This document shows positions 47,601 through 59,983 of a stretch of DNA of 64,000 nucleotides, piece after piece (positions within the stretch are counted from its first letter, which is position 1; each line of letters begins with the position of its first letter). Origin of the DNA: Phalacrocorax aristotelis. Lineage: Eukaryota > Chordata > Aves > Suliformes > Phalacrocoracidae. Under the pieces are notes generated by a model. The model did no database searches. It saw only the letters and a program-made list of their open reading frames with translations, and had not been told where the DNA came from. The position numbers and the translations under genes were made by a program. The DNA lies in the NCBI RefSeq assembly GCF_949628215.1, contig NC_134311.1:78653157-78717156 (forward strand). Direction: 5' to 3'.

Positions 47601-50600
47601 CTAGAGCCCACTCCTATGTGCATTCCTGGAACACATCCTTGTTTGCTTCATCCAGAAAAAATACAGTTTGTAAGCTCAGAATCAGCTCCACAACATGAAC
47701 GAAAGCATAGATACGCAGATGGGATTGGGGATTCCTTTCTAAAGCGCACATCTGATCCCTGCTACACTTGAACATCAAAGAAGCTTCTGTACACCACCCC
47801 TTTTGGAGACTTCACCTTTGCATCCCATCTCTAGGTAGGGTACACAATGATACATCACCCTGACTTCTCTTGCTTGAAGAGGGAATCTTCAGTACCCACA
47901 GCACTATTATCTGATGTGTATCTACAGGTGTTTGGTTAAACAATTCTCATTTCCAGCGGGCGCACTTGAGACCTCAGTCAGAGCACTGTCCAGCCAAGAC
48001 AGCCCTTCAAATGCAAAGCATATTCACGCAGGAAAGGAGACAGATGTGCAGCTGAACTGCCACTGGAAAACTACAGTCTCTGCACACATGGTGCTTCTGG
48101 ATAGAACAATGCGTGGGATTAAGAAAAAGCATGCGCTAAGCCTTTGACAGCTGGAGGAGGAATGGAAGTGCCACCAGCTTGCCCTAGAGGGTGAGTCTCT
48201 GCTATTGCCCTACGCAAGTATTTATAGCTGTGTGGGCTGAGTTCAGAGTCTCTTCCCTCCCGGGTGGGTAGTGGCACGTGCTCATGGCAGCGCACTGGTC
48301 TGCACAGGGTGCGAGGCAACAGAGAGTCACGGCTGGAGTATGCGGTCTCTCCCCTATGTATTTTTAATACTGGAGCACACTAGTACAACAGAGACAGGCA
48401 ATAGCAGAGGCTGGCTTGTGGCTCTCTGGTACATACAAATCCATTTTTGATCAGAATTTCTGCAGATTCTAAAGGAAAGGAAGCTTTTACTTCTGTTTTT
48501 AATAACCATTAGTCCTAGAAGGCATTCCTTTTCTTTAACATTTTAATTTACTGGAGAAAGAGGCACAGTTCCATCCTACTAACCCAAGGCATACCCAGAT
48601 GTATCGTCAAGGTGCAAGTTTTGCTCACCTGTCTTAAAAAAAAGCAGGCAGTGGCAAATAAAATTCTGGTGAGGACAGTACTTGACAGCTCCCTTTTCTG
48701 CACACAGTCAGGGATGTGTATGCTACCTTTGGCATCAAAAGGACATATTCCCAATTTGTACCACTAAACCTGGAGAGGATCTCCACCAGAAAATCAGATG
48801 AAGATAACAGAATATGTAGAAACAGACCTGCAGTGTCATCCCAACTGCAACGGCACAGAAGGAGAAATTAATGAGAAAAAATATAAACACCAATCTAGCT
48901 TTGGGGGCGCAAGGTAATGAGATTTGCCTTGGAGTCTGCAAGACACAGCAGACACAGAGTTCCAGAAATGCCCTTTTACCTGCTATTATCTGGGTGTGAG
49001 TGGACAGGCACTTCAGCAGAAGATGCAGCTCAAGAAATCCAGGAGCCATTCTGCTGAACTGATGTTTGCCTCTAACATTCTTGTCAAGGTCAATCAATCT
49101 AGCTGGACCACTTTAAGCAGAGGACCAAAACAGAAACCCCAATCAAGTGCTGCTATTTCCTATTTCCACTTTTCAAATATGGAGTGACAGGCTTGCAGTG
49201 ACCAAGGTCTCTGCACATAAAAATGTGGATATTCCTTGTTTGTATAATGAATACCATCAGTTGTACAACGCACCTACTTTCCATATACAACCTAAAATAG
49301 GAATTAAACCTACAGGTGCTTTTCTTAATTACAGTAGGACCCAGAGGAACATGATCTCATACCTCTGAAAGATCTACCAACATTACCACATGGTAGAATT
49401 TTTTTCCTCTTTTAAACACTCCTTGTGAATCTTTAAAGATCAGGATGAAAGATGATGCAGACATAGAAATCAATTTTGCAGGTAGACAGTTCCCGATTTA
49501 TTTTATTGTCTGCCTCTGAAGAACAGAGTTGATTCAAAGCAGCTCCAAGAGTAGAAGGCCATCAAATGTCAGCAGAGTTCTAGATGGATCCAGTTCTGAG
49601 CTCTGAACATTATTATCAGCCCAAAGTTAGACTACTGAGGTGGAATTCAGTTCATGACAGTATAAATAAATTAAAAAAAACCCAACAAACCAGTTTCCAT
49701 TTGAGCTGGAAAAACAAGGGACTGCCTAAGTAATTCACATTTCTAACATGTCTCAAAGACCTGCTGCCTTTTAGCCCTGTATAAAACTAGAGGGACTGGT
49801 CACTACCCGATCTTAGTTCCCTAAACCACACTGGCAGCCATAGCTTTTCCTGGGAACAAACTACTTGTAAGGGAACCCTGAAAGAAAATTAAGAAAAGCT
49901 AGCCTGTTTGCAGGAGCTTAAATTTGCTGCTTGGTGTTCTACTTTTCTGTGGCAATGTTTTAGAGGGGTTCACAAAAACATAAAAGGATAAAAATCGTCA
50001 TGCTGGGAATGCTACTTCTGATCTTTTTCTCACACCAGGCAGATAGGAAGAAAGTTCATGCTTTTTAGATTTGATCCACTAACACAGTTGCTCAGAAGAC
50101 AATATCAGACAGAAACAGAAGCTCAAGCAGGAGCTGGCTCAGTACTTTGTTAGGCTGGGTGGGCTGTCCTGCCAGATGAATTCTGGTCACACTGGACAGA
50201 AACTGACAACTTTAAAGGCAGGTGAGCTCTTCTGAGGCTGTACCACATGTGCCTTGTCAGAATTTATGCCAGCCTGCTGGGCAGAGATTTATTCTCAGTG
50301 GCCCTTTCTGTATAGCTTAACAACAGAAGCAAGATGATCCATGCTTGAAGTAAAATATGACCTCCAAGTACACACATGGTACTTAGCCAGTTTGGGAGAC
50401 AGCACTTCGAAGGAGGATGCAGTGAAAAATACATTCAGTGATTTAAGTAATTTCTTGTTAAATACGATGATTGGTTACTTCCTGGCACTTGGCTGAGAGC
50501 TTGGCACAAACAGGTTGTGATACTTCCTAGTAGCTGCTCCAGACACTGACCAACTCCTTTCTTAACAGAAATTGCTGGTGGTCGCACAACGTCCCACTGC

Positions 50601-53600
50601 GCCAGCCAACTGCCAAGCTGGGTTATGTCTAAAGAAACTAACATCCATCGCAGAGGATGGAACAGAAAAGGACCCACCCTCTGTTCTCCCAGTGATCTGA
50701 GCCTTACTCTTGACTTTCAGGAAGCCATAAAAATTTTTTTTTTAAAGTCTGGAGCGGACAGAGCATTAAAATACAAGCCCATTGATTAAACACTGCTTTA
50801 ACTGAGGCTTTTAATGAAGAACATTAGACCCACGTCCCTCCCAGCGCTGCGGGTGCAGTGACGGCCGGGGAGCGGCAGAGGGCAGCCGGAGCCCACGCCA
50901 GCGCCCCCCGGAGCTGCCACCCCACTCAGCGCGGCTGCCCTCCACGCGTGGAGATTTACCATCGCCCTCTGCGTTGCAGTTTCACAATGTCACCCAAGAA
51001 CTGCGAGGAAAAAAGCATTACTTTCACTGTTCAGTACTGGCGGGGCACAAAGCACTGCCTTCCAGAGGTCCTTTCTGTGTAACAGCCAGGTTACAGTGGG
51101 TGTTCGCACTAGAAAGTTTTCAAATACTATTTTATCTGGTTAATTTTTTCATGCTCAGCTTCAGGTTGTGTATTCCACACGTCTCTGACACACTAAACAC
51201 TCCCAGGCAGTTTATTTTAAAATCGGACTCCCCAGTTACACAGCTTGAAGCACTCCAGTTGAGGGTGAGTGAAACCATCATCAGGGCAAAACCTGCCTCT
51301 GGTACCCACTGTTAGAAGAGATGCCTTCGTGATCATGCACAAGTATTCAGGAAGGACTGAAGGCCTGAATTTAGGTTGTATAATACTTCAGCGGTGAGAA
51401 AAGCCAAAAGAAACTGACTCTGTGCATTTATATTGTTTGTAAAATAAAAGCAATTAATCCAAGTTCTGTGGCTATTGTATCAGTAGTTTTTGAGTTTAAT
51501 ACTACAAAGGTATACACCCATGAAGCTGTAAGTAAAACTAAGACATGAACATGCATTAAACACTTCTGCTTTTCTCTTTGCGCTTCAGTGTTAGCAAGAA
51601 AATTAGGCATGGGCAGCTCTGTTAAAGCAACAGTGTAGTGTCCCATGTACATACAAGACAAAGAACCACCCTTATTAAAAACAGAACAACAAAAACCACA
51701 AACAAAAAATTAAAAGTAACCGTGCTTTTTTGTGTATTCTGCACCAAAAGCTTTAATTCATCCATGCCGGAACCCAAGAAGACCAAAGGAGGTCTATCAT
51801 TAGCACATTCAGCCCAATAATCCTAATTCTAGATATAACCATACAAAATATATTCACATGAATGGTTCAAAGTAACCGCAGGGATTATCACATCAAAAGT
51901 GCTGACTCCATTTCAGTTATCAACCAAAACACCACTGAAGATTTCTGCACCCACCTTAAACAAATACACTGGTTATTTGCAGCAGTCATCTCAGTTCTTC
52001 ATATGCACAACACCTCTTACCAGTCTCACTGACAAACCACCTGCCTCGGATACCGGGAGGGATACCCAAATGTGAGCACAAACACTTGCTGATGATTAGA
52101 CAACATTTCTATTAATGGCAGCTAAAATCAGGCAGCCACAGTGAGGGAAAAGGTCCTGAGTTGTTGGTGCAGTACATTACACACTGAAACTATTCTCTGT
52201 AAGTACACTGAGGCAGCTCTGTTTAATCGCTAAATGACTACTAGTCCTTCTGTAGCATGCATCAGTAAGTGAAAAGGGTGTGAATTACATGATCATATTT
52301 CTCTTCCTGCTCGAGAAAAAACACTACACTGAACCTTGTGATTTCTCCGCTTGTTGTAAATCAGAAAAACCACCACAGCTGGCTCACTGAAGGGCTGGGA
52401 TATCCAGTTTTGGAAACAACTTCACAACTGGGCCACAAAGTGAACGGCAGAGATGATCCATTCACTCCCTGGAAGGGAGAGTTATTTAGCTCCAAGATCA
52501 GCTGACACACGAAATAAAGACTGAAGCGGGCCCACAAACTTTGTGCTTAAATGTGTTTCACAGCAGGAATCAGAGAGGTCACCTGCCTCAAGTCCAAAGC
52601 AGGACAGTAAGTACTTTTCAGGATGGCATCCTAATTACCATCTTCTGTTGACAATGCAATTCACAGATCAAGCCAAACTCCTTGCCTGGCACCAAGAGAC
52701 AAAGGCGAACCAAGTGACAACTGGATGCATTAAAGGAAAAGAGTGGGGCGCAGCAGCAAAAAACCTCCAAAGATATTCTGGCCTTGAATTTCCTCCATAA
52801 ACAACCTTCTTCAAGCACCCTCTATCTCTCACTGAAATCTCTTAAGTCAGCAGGAACAGGGAGCAGGAATGTTCAGTAGCTCTAAAAATAAGGCTGCTCC
52901 TAAACGCCTCTAAACAGAGGTGCACAAGTTTGACAATCCTGGCCTTCAGCTTTATTTTTATGTCCTAACCCATCAATTAGAAATGACAGTACCAGAAGGC
53001 TGGGCAATGCCTTCTCCACACCAGGGTCTATGACAAGCACAAGGAAAATTTAGATGCTTAAGCACAGGGCTGATTCAGGTAAGTGGGGATATCTGGCAAG
53101 TCTACTTCAAAAAAACCCTGTGAATAATGTGAGACTGGTCACAGAAAAAGCATTAGCAAAACAAGCATTAGCTGATAACCTCCCATTCGTTACGATGCCC
53201 TGCTCTTCAAAGCACACTAAGCAGTATCTGAGTAAGAAACAGCTTCATGTACTCCACCCCTTGCTTGTGCTGGATTAAGTATGTCAAGTTTTCAAAACAG
53301 CACAGTTGTATGCAATGATCTAGAATTGCACTAACGCAGACACGCAAAATCCCTCCTGATTTTAAAATAACAAGCAAGAGACCAAACAGCGATGTGTGCC
53401 CACACTGAACTGTGTTTTGGTAACTCGATCCTTTACTGCTGAGTTAAGCACTTCTTCTAGTGGCTGAAATTTGAAAGAGACACATCCTAAGGTTTACTTG
53501 CTAGTGAGAAGCTGGCCTCACGCCGCTTCCCTACTAAGGGCTGAAATGCACCCTGTGGCAACTCATACGAGGTAGAAACATTTAACTGCTTAAGGTTTAC

Positions 53601-56600
53601 TGATTCAGTCCTCCAGTTTCTCTCTGAAGAAGCACCTCTCGGTGTTGAGTCAACACATTTTGTTTAGTTGAAACACGAAGACCCATCTGGCTACTGTATG
53701 AAAGTAGATCTCCAGGTAATTAGACTCTAAACCAGCTGAGAACTGCATGCTTAGGTCTTGCTAAGTACAAGGTAATAGCAGCCTGGTAACAGTACATCTG
53801 CATGGCTCACAAAGGAAAAGTAGGAGTGTGTTTAAAAAAAAGAGTGACAGTTTGTAGTATTTTTAGCAGAGAAGGCAAACTTACAATTTGTAGCTGCTGT
53901 ACCATTTCTTCTCTGTACGCCAGTTCCCGCTTCATCTGATCTTGAAAATTATCTGTAAGGGGAGGGGAAAGGAAGTAGGTGCACTAATTAAAACAGAGAC
54001 GACACAGCAGAATTCATATATATCAAATGAAATCAAACGCAATCACTACTGAGGAACTGTGAAGCACTACGAAGCCCTTCACCCAATTAAAACACATGCC
54101 TAACAAGAACTTCTTCTCTAGTAGAAGACACTGTAGACAACTGAAAAACCATGGAAAAATCAGATTCAGTTATTTCCCCAATTAGTAAAGGCAAGCTGCT
54201 AAGTTTCTGTCGCTAGCATTCATTCTCACAGTGATTTTCTCAATGGGCCAAACTCTGCAGTCATTAGTCAAACTTTTACCAACACTTGAGAAGAGCAAAA
54301 ACTGCTCTTCTTTGCTTTTTCATAAATCTGTTGACATCAATAGGGATGTCCAATATGGGAGAACAGAAGGCGTTCAAGGATGCAGGGTTTGATTTGTAGT
54401 TCTTAACATAGTGGTGACAGCTTTGGGCAAAACTCAGACTAAAGCTCCATAAACAGCGACATGGAACTCAGAAAGGAAAAAGCCTTTGAAAGACAGATCC
54501 TGGACAGCTGGGTTACCGCACAGGCCAGCCTTCCTGCCCCAGTAACTGCTCCTTCCCTTATTTTCCTCCTCAGTAACCATTTCAGACAAAACTCCATTAG
54601 GTAGAAGATTAACTGCTGGTCTGTGTTCCATAACAGTGCTGTTGGAGGGTGGGGAAAAGAAAAATATAAACAAAACTATTGACAAGAAGCTAAGAGCTTG
54701 GAGAGCTGCCGCATGGTGGAGACCTAGGTGCAACAATGGACTATTAAGTGGAAGAGGAAAGAAAACCCATTCCAACCAACATCACTTTGACCCAGGAAAC
54801 AAGCCTGTCCTGGACCACGGGAGCAGCAAGCGGAATGCCAACAGAAAACAGCATGGAGCACCTCAGCACACAGCACTGTCAACCTGGAGAGAGCTTGGAG
54901 AAGGGCACAACAAGGCCAAGGCAGCCAGAATGGTTTATCTACTACTAATAATTAGAAGAGTTAAATAGTCACACTAGTTGCTGGGATGCCAGCCTAGGAC
55001 TCAGAAAACCTGGTTCAATACCTGATCTACTGGACAACGTGCGTGTGTCTCTCCACACCTCCCTTCATCACCAGTAAAGCAGGAATAATAGCGCTGCTTC
55101 ATCTGCCAAGTGTGTTGGGAGGATTAATGGATTAAATGACTGTGGGATACTTACGGCACAGTAACGGGAGTCACAGAAACACCTAAATTGCAATGGAAAG
55201 ATTTGAGCCCAGGTAAGAACAGCGGCTCCTATTAATACTCTGTGTGCTGCCGCAGTGCTGGGAGCTTGCCCACTCCCAAAGCAGGCGCACGGCCTTGCCA
55301 CGACTTCTCAACCCCAAAAGCAGGAGCTGGAAGGCAGTGAGTGGCTGTGGCACAATACGGTGGAGAGGAAGGATGTACCTCACCTGTGTGGAAGGGGAGA
55401 TGTCCCCATCACGTGCGGGCATAGGAAGGGGCTAGAAGAAAGAACAAGGGGGCAGAGCTCCGTCCTCTTTCGCACAAGAATTTTGCCCTCCCTGAATGAC
55501 AAGCAAGTTGTTGTTTAAAAGGCGAGAAGGGGCTTCAGGACAACAAGAAAATAGCAATGAAACAAAGAAAGAGTGAGAAAATTTGCAAGGCTGAAACCAT
55601 CAGGATCCAGCACAGCCACATAGAAAAGGACATTACATCATCTTAATAAATTTCTTCAGATTTCAAGTAAATGCCCACAGAATTTTTCGGCCTATTCCCT
55701 CTGTTCCAACTTGATCAGAAAAAGAAGCTGACAGAAATAAAGCACGTTTGCAATTCCTCACTTCCTAGCCTCAAAAAGCTGTGCAGTATAAAAAGGTGGC
55801 CACCTCCTGTCCTGGTCACTAAAGGCAGATAGATCTGTGCTAGCTACTACTGAGGTCCTCCAGTTTCACTCCGAGAAGGCTACATGGAGAAATTTTCCTT
55901 CTCAACACTTTCCTCTCGACTGCCTCTTCACAGGCTCATCGCCTCTCAGAACAAATAGCTCAGAAATCTTGCTCATTCCTGCACTGCAAATGTCCAAGCT
56001 CACAGTAGAAATGGGGTGGTAATGGTAAGGATAGTGGTTTTTCCAGTAGCATTTATGAGTCTGAATGCTTCCAGACAAAGCCATGAGCAATACCCAAGAG
56101 AAAAGATATGAATATTTAAATAGTTTTCTTAACAGAAAATTAAATACTTTAACTATCCAGACTACGGCACCGCCATTTCATTACCACATTGTTAAATGCA
56201 GCCGGACAAAATGTGTGCCAGCCGACACCAAATGTACAAAGCAGCGGAGGGTTCTGGGAGAACATGCTGTCAGCTGTGCACAGGTGCACATATTTCTAGC
56301 AGGACAGCAAATTCTTTGATTTTCTTCAAATAATCTGATCTTTTTTTGTTTTCTTCAAGTGACCTCTGCGTTGAGAGATCTTACAGGCAAAGGAGAACCT
56401 CATCTGCAGCTTTCAAGTACAATAGCAATATAAAAAATAAAGGTGCAAACAGCAGAAGACAAGATCTGCTGTTTTATAAGTTATCACAGGCCACATTTCG
56501 AGCAGGTACAAGAAGCCAGAGAGAAGCATGCAGCATAGTACTGCTAAATGAGCTTGCAAATAAGATCAGTTTTCATTTAACAATGATTTCCACGAGGAGA

Positions 56601-59600
56601 ACGTGGAAACCAAACACCATTTACCCACAACACTGCAACATAGCACTGCTGCAGGTGGTGGTTTGATGCTAGCAACATGTAACACCCGAAGTGTGCTCAG
56701 TTCCAAATACAAGGCCCCAAAAAAGGCGACTTTCAAGTTAACGCCAGGTAACCCGACAGGAGCATTTTCTAGAGAGACAGACCATTACCTTCCACATCTC
56801 ACACATTGGCTCCCTGCTGAAACAGGGATGAGTTTTCTCCTTTTTAAAAAAGGCTGAGAAGGTTTAAAAGCCAAAGGCTCCTTACTTACCCACAGACAGC
56901 GCCAAGCACAGGGAGAACCATCCCCACCCGTGGGAGCAAGAATGACGCTGGCAGTGTGTTCTTGTCCTCAGCAGCTTTACGGATGGGACAGAGATCCAGT
57001 CCCCATGGCCACTCAGCCCAATGCTGGAGTGAGCCAGACTGGGATATAAAGCCTGCCACCTGCCTGCTCTTCGCTCCTTCCCACAGCCTCAGGTGTCTCC
57101 AAGCCATGATAAATCCATCAATATAATTCTAATTTTACCTCCACTTTCCTTTAGTCAGATCTCTACCTAGCTCCTCCCTATCCAATACCACCATAGGCAG
57201 GTAGCAACTCAGGAAACCGGCAAAACAAGTAGTTTCTAATACCTGACCTAAAGCAGCAGCCCTGCCCAGCAGCGAGAGCCTGGAAGAGACCCCATCTCTT
57301 TTGCTGGAACACATATTGCTCTAGAGAAGAAACCACACTTACCTTGGATTTTACACTTACTTATTTCGCAAAGACCCTTTTTCTTGTTTTATTATATGTG
57401 GAGGAGGGGTGGTTTTTTGGTAAATCTAAATCTGTAAATAGGTTTTACGGTCACTTGTATATATTGTTTATAGCACATTATCTGTTTTCTATTTTAATCC
57501 TGAAGAAAATTGACCACTACTTTGTGGTACACTGAAACCACATATTTTTCAAGCCAGTATACAGCCACCACTTCCTTGGTCGGCCGTACGTGTTGTTTTC
57601 TTTTATTTGAATTGTATTTCATGTGGTTTAATTGCAGCGCTTATTTACATGGCAATGACAGAGCATTAATTTTACTGTAGAAGAACAAAATGATAAATGA
57701 GTGACCTGAATGGCAAAACTCCAAGATGCCATTTCGCCAATACCACACATCAGTGTTTTGATCTACACAAATTATTTGAAAATTACCTCACTCCCAAACC
57801 CAAGTAATGACTGAATCTATACTGAAGGATGAGGTTATCCTTCTTTCATTAATATCTGTATCACCTCAGGCAGCTCCTCTCCTTTATTTATGAAGCTGTC
57901 TACACCTTTTGATATTTGGGCTAAAGATGGAGTCATTCCCTGACTCCTCACACTTCCTTGCTTCCCTGAACTTACCCTATCTGATGCTACAGAAAGGGGA
58001 AAAATGTATTTTCTTTAAATAATAGGAAAATGCTGTCTGTGTTCCCACCTCTTCCTGCAATCCAGGGAGGTGCAACATTCCTCAGCTTGCAGCAGTGGTT
58101 TTTGGTTGACTGACTTACCTCAGGGGTACTGGCAATACTGGGTTTTGTCCCTGGAGTTTTTATGAAGGAACTTGGAGGACTAACAAAACAGAAAGTTCCT
58201 GAACTCCTCAAGAAACGATGATAAACCAGCACGACAGCATTTTGCATTGAGCGCTGGTCAAACATTTCAGTCACGCAGGAGTTAAGAGAAATTAGCAAAT
58301 GGCAGAAGAGCCTGACAATTAGTCTGGGAAGGTTTAATGTATCTATCTTGGCTTACTGTGAGTCAAGTAACTCCGCAGTGCTCTATCAGCATATAGTCTC
58401 ACAGGAAAACAATTCAAAAATTCAAAGTTTTAAAAAATCTTCACATCACCAACATTAGGAAAATACTGAATGGAGATGCTGTCAGACCTCCTTTGGACTT
58501 CATGAAGAAGCAAAAGGCGGGTGCAAAGACGCTTTTTATTTTAGGTTGCATTTAATACTGAACTGGTGGGTCTGTCTGGGCAGGCAGCTGCAGAGCCGTC
58601 ACAGCCAGTCACGGGGAAGCCTGCATGACTGTACTGATCTCCTTGTGGTGCTGTGTTACAGATGGGCAGAGAACAACAGAGATGCCGTGAGCACTCCAAC
58701 TCTGTAACACTACATTCATCGCATGTTGGAGAGCCCTCACTTTGTCCTGATCTACATGGGATTTCTCCTGGAATCATGCTTTCCCCTGTTGCTGCCAGTG
58801 TAATCCAAAAGGCCTCTATCAATAGGTCTTTTTCCATATCCTTGCGCAGGCAGTTCAACTTCCTGACAGCTTCACGAAAACCCTACTAAGCGCCCATTTT
58901 GTTTTCTTTTATTTAACACATGCCCAGCAATTTCCATTGCCCCTGGACAGCAGCACCCCGCTCACCAGCCGTACTGAAAGGGCCATCTCAAATAGCCCAT
59001 CTCAAGAGGAAAAATCCAAACAGGTCTTTCTACTCCTTTGACACAAGCAAAACCAATTCTCCAGCATCAGCCAGAAACACCTACAGGTGACTATGATGCA
59101 CCGTGGCTTCAAAAGCCTCCAAGAAGCTGGTTAAGACCACTGACATTGTTGTACCCCAAGAAGCCCCAGACATATTTCCGTCTACTCACTGTATTTGGTG
59201 TTATCAGAAAGAGTAGAATATACACCAAAATAGACATCCAGCTTCAGATTTTCCCTACAAATGGCCTGCTTGAGCAGCCCAAAAAGCCACAACAGAAGAG
59301 CCACCAACCTCAGCAGAGCTAAGCCAAAGATCCTGGCAACGCAACTGAGAACACACCTCTCCCCTTTTAACAATCTGACAACAAACAACCACCCACAAAT
59401 AACACCAAAACCACAGACGTGTGTCTTACTGAAGACTGGGAAAGACGTATTTCCTTTCAAGACCTGGAATTCCTGTTCCAGTCTCCTCCGTAAGTCGATC
59501 TGTTCGAACAAAACCTTCTGGAGTTCCTCTAACAAAGAGAAAAGAAAAGTGGTTTTGCTAATCTGTATAAATAATTCTTGAAAGAACAGTTGCAGAGCAA

Positions 59601-59983
59601 TTCATTACTATGAGACAAAATATTTTAGCAGTTATATAAAAAAAAAGTGTTGCATAGACCTACAATAGATTTTGTGCAGAAAGCCATGAATATAAATCAA
59701 TGTAATATATTATTTTAAAGTATTATATTACAGTGTCATGTATTGATTGATATATATGCATTAATCTCAATTATATCCACCCAAAGGTCCATATATTATT
59801 CATATGTTACTTGACAAGCTTAAAATATGGTGCAGAACAAAAGTGCCCCCTATTATCCTCATATTCTATTAAAACAAAAAGCAGTTTTATAACGTAAGAG
59901 GCCCTTATTCATTTTACCTTTCCCCATGTTTTCTACATCCTTCTTCAGTGAATGAGGTGAATTGGTTTCTTGTGTGTGCTCAC
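44562..59983 (-). CDS. SKOR2: SKOR2, last four coding exons (partial gene)
   Basis: SKI family transcriptional corepressor 2, a nuclear repressor active in developing neurons such as Purkinje cells and linked to TGF-beta/BMP signalling. Exons 59918-59983, 59430-59528, 53885-53952 and 44562-44624 join in phase to give the C-terminal 97 residues or so. They carry [20 protein letters not shown], the coiled-coil segment [38 protein letters not shown], and the terminus [20 protein letters not shown] with TAA. The Ski/Sno/Dac and SAND-like domains lie in exons beyond 64 kb. SKOR1 is the close paralogue; position next to IER3IP1 and the recalled sequence favour SKOR2. Confidence 0.93.
44625..53884 (-). 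other. SKOR2: SKOR2 last intron
   Basis: About 9.3 kb between the last two coding exons. It contains one CR1 copy (44.88-45.45 kb). No other exon was recognised, including the alternative SKOR-family terminal exon whose product begins VRDTLCNELDQ. Confidence 0.7.
44875..45452 (-). repeat. CR1 LINE, 5'-truncated, in SKOR2 last intron
   Basis: The plus strand starts ATCATAGAATCATAGAATTG then TTCAGGTTGGAAAAGACCC and extends about 575 bases into the CR1 3' region and ORF2 end. It runs in the same direction as SKOR2, so its tail is sense to the transcript. Confidence 0.95.
53885..53952 (-). CDS. SKOR2: SKOR2 exon, second from the end
   Basis: The acceptor is CCCCTTACAG and the donor is CAAATT/GTAAGTTTG. 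Two bases complete Asn, then [20 protein letters not shown] and QI, ending in phase 0. Confidence 0.95.
53953..59429 (-). other. SKOR2: SKOR2 intron
   Basis: About 5.5 kb. It holds the MIR-like element at about 55 kb. No exon was recognised in either strand; open frames present are short and unlike any known family. Confidence 0.6.
54975..55165 (+). repeat. MIR-like SINE remnant
   Basis: The blocks GGACTCAGAAAACCTGGTTC, then TCATCACCAGTAAAGCAGGA, ATAATAGCGCTGCTTCATCT and GGAGGATTAATGGATTAAAT follow the MIR core and 3' order on the plus strand. It is a diverged, old, tRNA-derived SINE in the SKOR2 intron. Confidence 0.7.
59430..59528 (-). CDS. SKOR2: SKOR2 exon, third from the end (coiled coil)
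   Basis: The acceptor is CTCTTTGTTAG and the donor is TCTTCA/GTAAGAC. It encodes (E)[19 protein letters not shown] and [13 protein letters not shown], 32 full codons. The charged heptad pattern suits the family's C-terminal coiled coil. Confidence 0.95.
59918..59983 (-). CDS. SKOR2: SKOR2 exon, fourth from the end
   Basis: The acceptor is CTTTTTTTTCAG and the donor is GGGAAAG/GTAAAAT. Two bases complete a Gly codon, then [20 protein letters not shown] and K, then one base. It precedes the coiled coil. Confidence 0.92.
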
